Assembly (NCBI GenBank): GCA_905250025.1
Contig: CAJNOJ010000010.1
Coordinates: forward strand, 610,964-674,963
Reading direction: 5' to 3'
Source: Adineta ricciae
Taxonomy: Eukaryota > Rotifera > Eurotatoria > Adinetida > Adinetidae
Length of the DNA: 64,000 nucleotides
The notes below the pieces were generated by a model that searched no databases, was not told the DNA's origin, and saw nothing but the letters and a program-made list of their open reading frames with translations. This document shows positions 12,777 through 23,200 of the stretch, piece after piece. The position numbers and the translations under genes are program-made. Each line of letters opens with the position of its first letter. Positions within the stretch are counted from its first letter, which is position 1.

Positions 12777-14440
12777 CTCTTCAAAATACTGAAAAACATC
12801 TGTATTTGTACTCACCGATTAAATTCATGGGTTTCGATACAATAGGTAGGAGGACTGGTGTCCACAGGAACATTAAGTACTATCTACGCAAATCTTTTAT
12901 CAATCGGACGATTTACTCGCTTTAAAATAAATAATTGAGTATATTTCTCACGAAACGATATCATACTTATTCTCTTTTTCGTAGCGAAGAGTCTTAGAAA
13001 CATTGACTGTTTGCTTATGTGTCCGTAGGGTAAAAAGAACATCGAAAATCGATTTTTTTCGAAAAGACATTTCCGGAGGCATTTCAATGCGGAAACTTCG
13101 AATCTGATGTTATTTTTTTGAAATTTTTCATGAAAATTTTTTTAAGAAAAAGGACCGCTTTTTACGAAAAAAAAGTTTTTTTGATGAAATTCGACAAAAG
13201 GGTTTTTTTGGGTTGAGGAATTCGAATTTGATGTTAGTTTTTTGAAAGTGTTTGTACAAAAGTTTTTTTCAGGCAAAGAGCCGTTTTTTTAAAATTTGAT
13301 ACGAACTGACGGAGAGTAATAAAAGCTGAGGAACTGGAATCCAAGGTTAGTTCTTCTATGTTGCATAAACAAAAATCTTGGTAGCATTGTAGAACAATAT
13401 ATCTACGAGAAAGCCGAGCGAGTCCACAGGCGAGCGTTACTTGTTTGTTTGAGCTTCTTTAATAAATAAATATTGTGCAATACATATAGAAAATGGTGAT
13501 TGACACTCTAACTTATCTGTAGATATTGGATGATTTCACAGGGCGCCAGAAAATATCTCTTTCTCTATCTTACTTTCAGTCGGAAGACCTTAGCGATCAA
13601 GAAGGTAAATGCCTATTTAACGATAAGTGTACGTATTACTGAAGACAACGTGTGGATGTATAGTCATTTCAACCACACGAGATGACACTGCTTGTTTGTT
13701 ATTTGATTGTATCGCTGTCTATTAAATATCAGTCTTCTTTCGTTATACATATTTGCATGCTTACTGATTAAATTCATATTGTAATGACGAAAGAATCAAC
13801 ATCTTTGTCTCTGTACATTAACTCAAACAAAAATGACTCTTACAATGACGATCATGAGTATAGTCATAGAGATGTAATGGAAAGCAAACGAACGGATTGT
13901 TAGATCTGGGATACATGCGTTCAGGAAAGATCGTTGATCGATATTAATCATCAGGTTAAGTTACTCGATAATGAAGAATTAACTTCATTGAAAAATTTTT
14001 TTTAAAGGAAACTTTGATCAAAATTAGTGTGTGATGATTTTTTGTTTCTATGTACATTCATAATTTTTGCCTGTCACTCAATATCTAACTGCAATAGCTA
14101 GAGGCCGCTAACCAACACTTAGAATTTTTTGCTTTCTGCTTACGTCTAAAAAAGTGATTGGCTAATAAGCGAGCACATTCGTTTATCATTATCAAATGGC
14201 TATTTATTTATTTTCAATAAGTCCTACTTGTAACATACAGTACAAGATATTGTTTCGAGTCATTCAGTTCATTTACTCTGGATTGCTTCTGATCGCATTT
14301 TAGTTTCCATTGAGTATGTCACTCGTTTCGAAGAATTCTTTCTCTACTTTTTTGCTTATGTTTTTAGTAGAACATTCACTACTATTGTTACGTAACATTT
14401 AATCGAAGTTCACAAAGTTAATTGATTCTCAAACTTCATC
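12777..14440. other. Intergenic with degenerate repeats
   Basis: No gene supported. It contains the degenerate repeat array at about 13090-13360 (listed separately) and otherwise AT-rich sequence with no domain-like frame. Confidence 0.4.
13090..13360. repeat. Degenerate tandem repeat, about 113-125 bp period
   Basis: Three diverged copies begin near 13091 (GGAAACTTCGAATCTGATG), 13215 (GAGGAATTCGAATTTGATG) and 13328 (GAGGAACTGGAATCCAAGG). The first two share long T runs and a GACCGC/GAGCCG-T-rich tail, with clear drift between copies. It may be a minisatellite or the remains of a non-coding element. Confidence 0.4.
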
Positions 14441-14666
14441 ATGTCTTTCGTGAAACAAGAAGATCCTGATTTCTGTAAGTGTTTCTTTTATTCCAAAACA
14501 AAAACACCTACGTATCATTCAATCTACGATTGAAATCATTGAAGTAGTCAATTCAGTTTCAACGAAAGTGAAAACTAAAGCTATAAGTCCGATGAATACA
14601 ATTGATGAGCTTTGTAACGAAGGCGCAACATTGTTACATTTCTTTCCTGAAAGAAGAATTCGCTGA
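14441..14666 (+). CDS. Possible two-exon micro-protein (51 residues)
   Basis: An ATG at 14441 opens an exon (14441-14474) that ends at a good donor, GTAAGT. A second exon (14545-14666) joins in frame and ends in TGA, giving 51 residues that start MSFVKQEDPDF and end LLHFFPERRIR. The join preserves frame exactly, but the protein matches no family I recognise. It could equally be the start of a decayed gene, since the next 800 bp hold coding debris on the other strand. Confidence 0.25.
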
Positions 14667-14803
14667 TACTTTCTAGAGACAGTACTTAACTTATCTTCAT
14701 AGCATGTAACAAGCTGAAATTTTGGACCGGTAGCGATATTTGTTAGTCGATTTATGTATTTCCCTGCAAGCCAATTACTAACGTTCTAGAACATATTATT
14801 CGT

Positions 14804-15400
14804 TTACGAATAGATATTTTTCTGATCTTTATTGAATCTCACTAGCTTTTTATCATCGGATAAACCATCTATTGTGTCGTTGCCAAACATTTTCTTCACG
14901 GCGGTCTTTGCTCCCAGAGTTATATTACCAATCCTTTTCGCAATCGCACTAGGCTTCCAGCCAACCCTTTTTATCCTTACATAAACCTTTAGCCATAATC
15001 GTACATCTACGATGATTATTTTTCGAGACATAGCAAACCTACAAACGTATTTGACAAACTTCTCTTCACTTCTTCTGAATTTTCCCATCGTGTAGGTCTG
15101 CCCCATGATGCAATAATATCATTCGTTATACCGAGTTCTTTTGTAATGTATTCGGTGTAGTTGTCTTTGAGATCTGCGAAACATCTGAGCTAGCTAATGC
15201 ACCGTTAACAAAATCTTTTCTGTGTGTACCCTGACCGCTGCTATTAACAGCATCAGAACAACTCTTAATGCCGTCTTTCGCAGGAAGAGTGCAACCGCTA
15301 TCTTCACATACATATCATTCTTGTGCATCGTATCCAATAGCGCATTTGATAGTAGTCAAGCAACCTGTAAATATGTGAACAATTTGTTTCATTTTCTTGG
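14804..15400 (-). pseudogene. Unidentified broken coding stretch
   Basis: Read on the minus strand, protein-like pieces appear in order but in different frames. First comes a Cys-containing piece with SGCTLPAKDGIKSCSDAVN. Next is a Trp-containing piece with YTEYITKELGITNDIIASWG and PTRWENSEE. Last is a Cys/Trp piece with MAKGLCKDKKGWLEA, followed after an in-frame TAG by CDCEKDW. An overlapping 100-codon open frame on the same strand (14804-15106) may be only a shadow. Stops and frame changes between the pieces suggest a decayed gene for a Cys-rich, perhaps secreted, protein, though undetected short introns could explain part of this. I do not recognise the family. Confidence 0.25.
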
Positions 15401-15521
15401 CTGCGAAAAACGTTTGATGTTTGACGTCAGACTACTACAAATGAGATGGTCTCGTTGAGCTTCTGCGCGAAGTACAAATCCATGGAGTTAAGGCGCTTAA
15501 TTTGCCGTTTGTGTTTCAGAC

Positions 15522-17614
15522 ATGGATCCAAATAATGTTTCGTCATCGAATTTGGGTAATGGCAATAATGCTGAATATAATCATCCGTCAACTCAAAGTA
15601 CAATAACAGCATTTCTAGCAAAACTATGGGCACTCGTCAATGATCCGTTATGTGATGACCTTATTACTTGGGATGTGTCAGGTGCTTCGTTTCATGTTTA
15701 TGACCAATCAAGATTCTCTCGTGAAATTCTACCAAGATATTTTAAACATAATAATTTTGCATCTTTTATACGTCAATTAAATATGTATGGTTTCAGAAAA
15801 ATCTCCAATATTGAACACGGCTCGTTAAAAAATGAGAGAGACGACATTGAATTTGCACATCCACATTTCGTTCGAGGACAAGAATCACTTTTAGAATTGA
15901 TTAAAAGACGTGCACCGGATCCACACCAAAAAAGTGGTATACATGGAGGTATTAACAAGCTCGGTCTCTTCTTACGAATAAACGAATGCATTTTGTTTTA
16001 GGTGGTACACCATCTGCGCTCGTCTCGGTTGATTATCTTGACTCCAAGTCAGGTCGTTCTATAGAATATGGACGACTACTTGACGATGTTCGAAATCTGC
16101 AATCAAAACAAACGTCGTTGAGTGATAAATTATCTTGCATGCAAAGTGAAAACCAAGCATTATGGGGCGAAATCGGTTCGTTACGACAAAAACATGCAAA
16201 ACAACAACAAATTGTTTCCAAATTAATGGAATTCCTTTTACATTTTATCTCATCACAGTCGGGCCACCATCAGGATCAATCGGTTGCACAACAACAACTA
16301 CCCAAAGAAGGTCTTATTGCCAATTCTGGTCATCCAGACGGAACACAAAGTCAACATCATGCGAATAATGCTCCATTAGATTTCAATGAACAAGGTTTGT
16401 CACCAGCTTCTCTCAAACGAAAACACGTTGCACTTATGCACAATGACGAGCCGCACAAACGAATGCATACCGAACAGCAACAACACCCAAATGCTGGACA
16501 TTCGACTAATCTTGGTCGTCAACAAAGTGTAACAATCAATGAATTGACAGATAGCGATGCAAGTGGTTGGCATCCTACAACGAATTCTTCACCAGTAATT
16601 GATCTGGTTCCATCACCACCGCCATCAATAAACGATGCAGATGATAATTATCAATGGTCGTCAGGAGCAAATGATTCAAAACAGAATGTACAACAAAATG
16701 CAACATTTCAACCCGTTGGCAATGAAAACGATGCCGGAAATATGTTCACACCAGATTTCTATTTGAGAGCAGATAATAAATCTAATGTACATCCAACTAA
16801 TCAACAAGCCGATGGAGCCAAGTCAGCAGGCACCAAAGCGGTAATTACTCATTCAAAATGTTTTATAGCTATATTGTAACAGTCATTTCTATGTCAAAGA
16901 TATATATATTCATGTACTTCATTAAGATAATAAAATATATATCTTCTTTTTCAAACCGTTAACCACCTTTCTACTTGCTCCGATAAAAATTCATTTCATA
17001 GTGCTACTTTAAAATTGCTTTTAGTATACTTAGTAATCGAATAAAAGTAGATATCGTGTAAACTATTCTTTCTTTTTTAGTCTCAAATCAATCCCATATC
17101 ATTGAAAGAAGAACTAATCGAACAACCGAATGTATATCAACAAGCAGACCAACAACAGCATAAGCCAGGTCTCCCAATGGGACAATTAAGTTTCTCGCTG
17201 GATGACATCACAGGTGATGTTGATCATATTCAATCATCATTGGACAACATTCGTGATCTCATGTTCGAACATTTACCCGATGGTAGCTCAATTGAAGACC
17301 TGTTTGCCGGAGAAAATGATCTACTCCTACCTCTTCTTCACGAAACAACAACGAACGGTCAGACACCGAATTTGCTTCTAGAAAATACCAAAGATCAGCG
17401 ATTATCAACAGGTGACCATATATCAAATGAAATCAACCATCCAACAAATTCACAATCAGTTCCAAATGTAAACAATCAATTGCTTGAACAATTGATGACT
17501 GAAAACGCGAAAATTGAACAGCAACAAAATACAATCAATCAATTAGAACAACAGAAAACCTTGTTAGAAAATAAGGTTCATCTTCTCGAACAACAAACAA
17601 GAAAACACCGATGA
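15522..17614 (+). CDS. HSF: Heat shock transcription factor
   Basis: HSF trimerises on stress and binds heat shock elements in the nucleus. Three exons (15522-15948, 16002-16840, 17081-17614) join in frame to 599 residues. The winged-helix DNA-binding domain spans about residues 25-130: [19 protein letters not shown], then [19 protein letters not shown], then [18 protein letters not shown] heptad-repeat region (HR-A/B) follows the intron 1 junction at about 160-225 ([20 protein letters not shown] onward), ending in EFLLHFI. The middle is rich in Gln/Asn/Ser, as usual for activation regions. The C-terminus has a second coiled-coil candidate ([18 protein letters not shown]). A strong acceptor-like TGTTTCAG ends 2 nt before the ATG, suggesting a 5'UTR intron or a trans-splice site. 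Family identity is certain; I cannot say which HSF paralogue. Confidence 0.95.
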
Positions 17615-18254
17615 TTTTTCATATCATTATTCATTTCCTTTGTCTTCTGTTGTATATTTATGACTAACATAATTATGTTTTTCATTTTCTTTGTTCATTT
17701 ATTTATAAAACAAGGAAATGTGCATTATACATTTTTTCTTTTTTTTTCATGTATTTCTAGCCTAGCAATGTGTGTATGGATACTGATTTGTTGTAGAAAA
17801 CAAAAAGAAACGAACATTGAATGTTCCATCAAAGAATGAAAGTTGATTTCGACTGAGATGTTTACTGTTCTCATGAGTAATTTTGGATGTTGTATTTCTC
17901 TCTCTCTCTGTGACTCTCTCTTATGGGCTTTATTTAAATAAATACTGAAACAATCGAGCAATTCAACCGTCGTCTTCGAACATCGATCATGAATTCAGAT
18001 TTCGTGAGAAGAAAAAATCTTCAGATGATTTTTCATTCCATCGACATTAGTTTATAAATAATCGAGGACGAGACAAAAGAATCGTTTTATACGAATCGTA
18101 TGATTTATTGTTGTTATAAATACAAAAACAGGAACACGCACAGTCAAATATTTGATTTAAATATGTACAAAAAAGAGACGTTCATTTGTATGATTCTTGA
18201 GTTGTTCCTTCTATCTGATAAGTAGCGAATTGAAAGCAATCGATTCGAATACAT
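17615..18254. other. Intergenic, 3' regions of two converging genes
   Basis: Holds the HSF 3'UTR and the 3' flank of the small minus-strand gene. A CT-rich simple repeat lies at about 17898-17910. No other gene seen. Confidence 0.4.
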
Positions 18255-18509
18255 TCAAGCTAAGTTATCATCATCATGGATGACATCAGATGCTTTGAGA
18301 AGAAATCGATTAGCAAATGTTGATGTAGGCGATGATGATGATGATGAACTACCAAACGAAAAGAATCGTCCGAAGAAGTAAGCACCATTAGCAGGCGATG
18401 ATGATTGAGGAACATCGATTGCTTGTGATGCCGTGTTTATATGAGATCTGTGTTGAGCATTTTCGTCAGTTGCACGACACACAGTGAAACAATAATTCAT
18501 TGAAGCCAT
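18255..18509 (-). CDS. Small serine-rich protein of unknown function
   Basis: An 84-residue intronless frame. The ATG at 18509 is chosen over one at 18641 in the same frame because a TATA-like box lies between them. The protein starts MASMNYCFTVCRATDENAQH and has a short aromatic stretch (GAYFFGRFFSFG). It then has seven Ser in a row and ends in the acidic VIHDDDNLA. It has no signal peptide, membrane segment or domain I recognise. Support comes from the promoter and the clean frame only. Confidence 0.4.
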   Translation of the reverse strand: MASMNYCFTVCRATDENAQHRSHINTASQAIDVPQSSSPANGAYFFGRFFSFGSSSSSSSPTSTFANRFLLKASDVIHDDDNLA

Positions 18510-18587
18510 TGCGATTGTTTGAATGTGTTTGACTACGGAGTAGATGCTTGTAAGAAATGGGTGGAAACTAGTAGAGTTGCAATCGCA

Positions 18588-18593
18588 TTTATA
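18588..18593 (-). promoter_or_regulatory. TATA-like box of the serine-rich protein gene
   Basis: TATAAA within CATATAAATGCG on the minus strand, about 80 bp before the ATG at 18509. The sequence between carries a plausible short 5'UTR. Confidence 0.45.
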
Positions 18594-20255
18594 TGCGCTT
18601 GCATTGAGGACAAGGTACACGCGCGAGTATATGTTATGCAAGCGAAGACACGATGTTAACGGCTGATGCTAGCGTGTTTTTGTGTACAAGAAAGATGGGG
18701 GCGCGGCTGATCTGTATGCATGGAGCAGCGCATGCCCATATTTTTTCGTCCGCGTTCGTCAGGAGAGAAAGAGAACAAACGAGCAAATATTATTGTACGA
18801 ACAAGACGGATAGCAGCGATTGGTTGGATTTTTCACTCGTCCATACAGTACAGATGTACGGACGAGTTTTACGCACAAGTAAAAATATCATTGAAACATT
18901 AAATAAACCGTCGCCACGCTTGGCGTACTGAAGACAAACGAACGAATACTACGTCCTAGAAAAAAAATGAACTCTTAGTTTTGTATACAGCGAGATCACT
19001 GTTTCTATCCAAAAAGTGCCGACATTTTCAAGGGAGAGAAAGCATTTTTAGGAAATGAAAACACATTTGCAAGAGAGTTAATAGCTGTCCTTGTACACAA
19101 CGTCACTGAATATTAGACTTTTTCATGTTACATGTGACTTCGAACAGCAGCGATTAGTTTTCTTTCTTGCTTCCGTGCTCTCTCACTGATTTGATTAACA
19201 GCCTGTCCATTAATAATAACTTGTCTTGCTTGTTTCCATATAAATGAATCGTATTAAACAGCTAATCTATTGGAATTTCTCGAGCTTTTTGATGGAGTAT
19301 AATCAATAACGAGAAAAAAAGTGAAGAAAGAACGAAAATGTTTTCTTTTTGGATATGAGACGAACATCAGTCAAGTGTAAAATAGAATTTGATGGCATGT
19401 TATCGTAATGAAAAACTCCAGTGTTCTGTTTCAAACTCTTGAATATGTCTTTGATTTCAAAATTTATAACGACTTCTCGTAAAAAACCCATCCCTGATAG
19501 AATCGTTCTTGCATCAGTATTGTTTCTTCCTCGTTCTCAACATATTATCGGAAATGATGTTCATTGGTGTGTGATTGATGTAGCTCATAGATTGATCAGA
19601 TTCTTGGAAGGATTTCATCGATGATTGGAGTATATTTGAAACGAGTTGAAAATATGGAATCACCTTGGGGGTGAGAACGAATACGATGAACAAAAGCGGC
19701 CAAGACAAGTCGAATTAACTTACTAATTGGCATATTCATTCATTCTGCCTAGAAAAGCAAGGATCAAGCAAAGTATACAATGTTTTATTAGTCATTAGTT
19801 TGAGTAGAGCTGTTCAAATGCTCTATGTCACGCAAAACAGGAGAGAAAAAGAAAAAATGAACGCAAATACCAAGACAATGATGTAAAAGAAGCGTTAGAG
19901 AGTAAAAAAGAGAAAGAGAAGAAGAAAATGAGATTGTGATAGTAAGTAGACTACATCGGCTCTATATTCCGAGAGTAAAATCATTGACACTATTATCGTC
20001 ATCGTATGCGCATGTTCATTCGAGTATTAGCCGATGAAGGATGCTAAATCAAGATGATGATGAGGACGAGTCGCAAGGAGTGGGCGGAGTCGCGATTAGA
20101 AACGATAATAACAGCAATAAGTATTTCATCTAGTCTCGATTGAACTTCATCGACGGACGATTTTGCCGAATTAATCTAAAATATTGCTGCAACGATTGAT
20201 AAACGTAAGTAGATGATCTTACTTTCAAGTCATTTCAGATAAGATATCGATAAGC
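18594..20255. other. Intergenic and F-BAR gene 5' region
   Basis: The first 350 bp are relatively GC-rich and hold the hairpin at 18835-18867. The rest is AT-rich without a supported gene. Just before the F-BAR start codon, CATTTCAG ends 17 nt before the ATG, marking a 5'UTR intron or a trans-splice acceptor. Confidence 0.4.
18835..18867. repeat. Short inverted repeat (12-bp arms, 9-nt loop)
   Basis: ACTCGTCCATAC is followed after 9 nt by GTACGGACGAGT. Eleven of twelve positions pair. It lies upstream of the small minus-strand gene in an otherwise unassigned stretch. It could be a cruciform or RNA hairpin, a dimeric factor site, or chance. Confidence 0.4.
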
Positions 20256-23200
20256 ATGGCAGCTAATTCTCGACGTCGATTGAGCTTTGTTGATTTTGCT
20301 CCTCCACAAGCCTGGCATAAATTAATCGAATACACTCAAGTTACAATTGCATTTACGAAATTAAGTTAGTAATACGAGACGAAATCCGGTTCTTGTCTTG
20401 TCTATATTAAAAATTTAGTTACGGATTTCACCAATCAATGGGCGAAAATATGTTTTCTAGCTTCATCTCAATTGCATCAACTTGTTATCGATTTTCGGAA
20501 GAAAACTGAAGCGGAAATTCGTGGAAAGTAAATGCTAATCGAATTAAGAACGATGATTTCATTTAATTCCGTATGTTTTCATTAGATTTCAACTAGGCGG
20601 CCGAATGTATGATCTATGGGAATCCTTACTATTAGAATCGGAATTAGAATCCCAGGTAAATATGAAAAACTAATCCCTATTTAATCAATCTTATGTTCTT
20701 GTGCTTCAACAGGCATTGAAAAAAATGGCTTGTTTCATGGAAAAAGAGATTGCGGGACAGTTGGGCTGTTTTACCACTAGTAAAAACATTCAATTATCTA
20801 TTAATAAACAATGTCGCAATGATCTGAACAATATCGTCAATAAGAGTCATGAGATTGTGCAGAAAGTAAGTCTGGAGATATATAAATATTTCATTAACGC
20901 AGAGGAGATTATTTCACGTCGAGAAACATTGTCTTTTGATACATCGTGTAATGAAAAGGACTTTCCTATTTTAGTTACAAGAAGACTATGCTAAGATATA
21001 TGAAGAATGCGGTGTAACGCCCGACTTTCATTGTGCGCATAATTCATACGTTTTGGAATTGACTGGCGTCAACAGCCTTCGATCGAAATATCAATATCAT
21101 GTACTACCGCAACTTTTACAAGTGAAATTATGCTCAGAAAAATTGTTTTCAGATAAAACTTGAAGATGTATTCTAGGGAATGGAGCAATCGCAAGTGGAA
21201 ATTATTGAAACGGCTTGTCAAAATCTTCAATTGATCGCTTCAGTCATACAAAACTACGTAAGTTAGTCAAAATAAATGCGAAGATCTCTCGAGAACTGGG
21301 GACATTTCGCTGCAGTATCGATATCCTTGAGAAAATAAGTAATCTTATAAATAGATGATTTGTCATCTAATCGTACAACGGAGTATCCTTCAATAATAAA
21401 GAAAGAAAATCTCCATCTGCATCTTTTTATTCATTAATTGAATTGATCAACAGTTTTGTTTATTTATCCAAATTAACGATATTTTCCTACCGAAGATTTC
21501 ATTTCAACAACAGACATACGAGAATCGAGATCTCTTTTCGCGTTACTATTAATATTCGATGAAGTGAAAGAAGATAAATTTTATCGGATTTTAGCACGAA
21601 CAACGACATCGCAGTTTCGAGTCATTCGTAGTTACGAGCAAAACAGCAAATCCCAACGAAGAGCTGGAAAACTATATATGTTCCGTGAATGAAACATCAG
21701 GAGACTCATCGGTACCAACAGTTCATATTGAATTCGAGTCGTTTATTTCTCCAGTGGATATTCAAAGTACAATGAATTCGCGATATTTATCGCCGCATAC
21801 AACCGATCAGTTAATTGTTTATGCTGCTCCAGTACTCCAGTCTCAGTTAATATCACGTTGCAGAGAAACAGGAGAACGTTTAAAAGAAATTAAAAAGGAG
21901 AAAACTTCAATATTAACTGCGACTGCTAAGCAACCGATCAAGCAATGCCAACCGAATGACGATCAACAACAGTAAGTAAACAAACGTCGACTTTCCGCAG
22001 CTAGCTCCAATCAAAAGCTGTCAAGTATCTTTATGTACGCCTTGAGTTTATATATTTCACACGTGAGATGTTTTCCAACAAATTAGATAACCATTTGTTC
22101 GTTACGTCAGCGAAAAGACATACATACATATCGTTGAGAAGAGGAACTAAGAACGGAGTTGGATAAAAAAAGAAGTGTTTCGTTGTAGAACGGAGAAAAA
22201 ATATTTGAATCAAATGAACGACTGGATGAAAAAGAAACAACAACTACGTTTACTCGAATTGGAAGAATCGGTGTTAGCGGCTCAGGTAAGTGAAAGAAAG
22301 TCGGGGTTTTTTGTCGACTAAAATTTTCCTTGCCTTCTTCTTGCACAGACAAAGTTAAAAAATGAATAGCTAAGTGAATAAATAAACTAGTATCTATGAC
22401 ATCTTGATTGTCTTCAGATTGGTCATGACTCCTTTCATCTAATGTTAAAATATTCATTTGAAAAAAAGAAAACCGCTAGAAGTTCTCTTGTGCTCTACTA
22501 TCATTCATATCAGAAAAACAGATTAAAGATCTAATAGTACCAGTAAATTAGTGAAGTCAAGCGTGAGAAAAGCAATAACAATTAGAGCATTTTCTCCTAC
22601 TTTTCTTGCCTGACAACTTCTAACTGCCCGAGATCGACAAATCTCAAGATGCTTTTACTAAATGACGCGTCGACTTCGACATGGTAAAAACACATCTAAA
22701 TTATGCAATTAAGCGCAACAAACAATAACAGAACATGCTTGCATATATATATATATATATACGGACATTAGTAAATCGAAAACTGTTTGATGGGTTCATC
22801 AGCTTGATTAATTACTCGTTTTCTTTCATCGAATCGCTGTATCATTGTCTCTTGTCAACAGATTCACAGAACGATTTTTGTTTCTTCGGTATACTTTGAT
22901 ATAATCTCAGAAAGCTAAAGATGCTTGCGCATCAGTATACCAACAACAATAGCTACATTAGATACAAAGAGTGTCGGTAAGGGTAGATACGCTGATTGAT
23001 TTGATTGACTTGCAATTTGATTTGAACATCGACGAGATATGACGTAGATTATTTTCCGTAGGCTACACGTTATGTCAACTTGAAGAAAGAAGATATTGGC
23101 GTGAAAACTGATCTGATCTATTTAGAAGGCGAAATTCTTTAAAGAGATGAATATAAATACATGTGTTGTCTTCCTTTCAATTAGAGTTGTCGCAAGTGTT

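Noticed and set aside
18653..18931. Plus-strand 92-codon frame
   Set aside because: No domain, signal or splice support, and it overlaps the hairpin and the upstream region of the small minus-strand gene.
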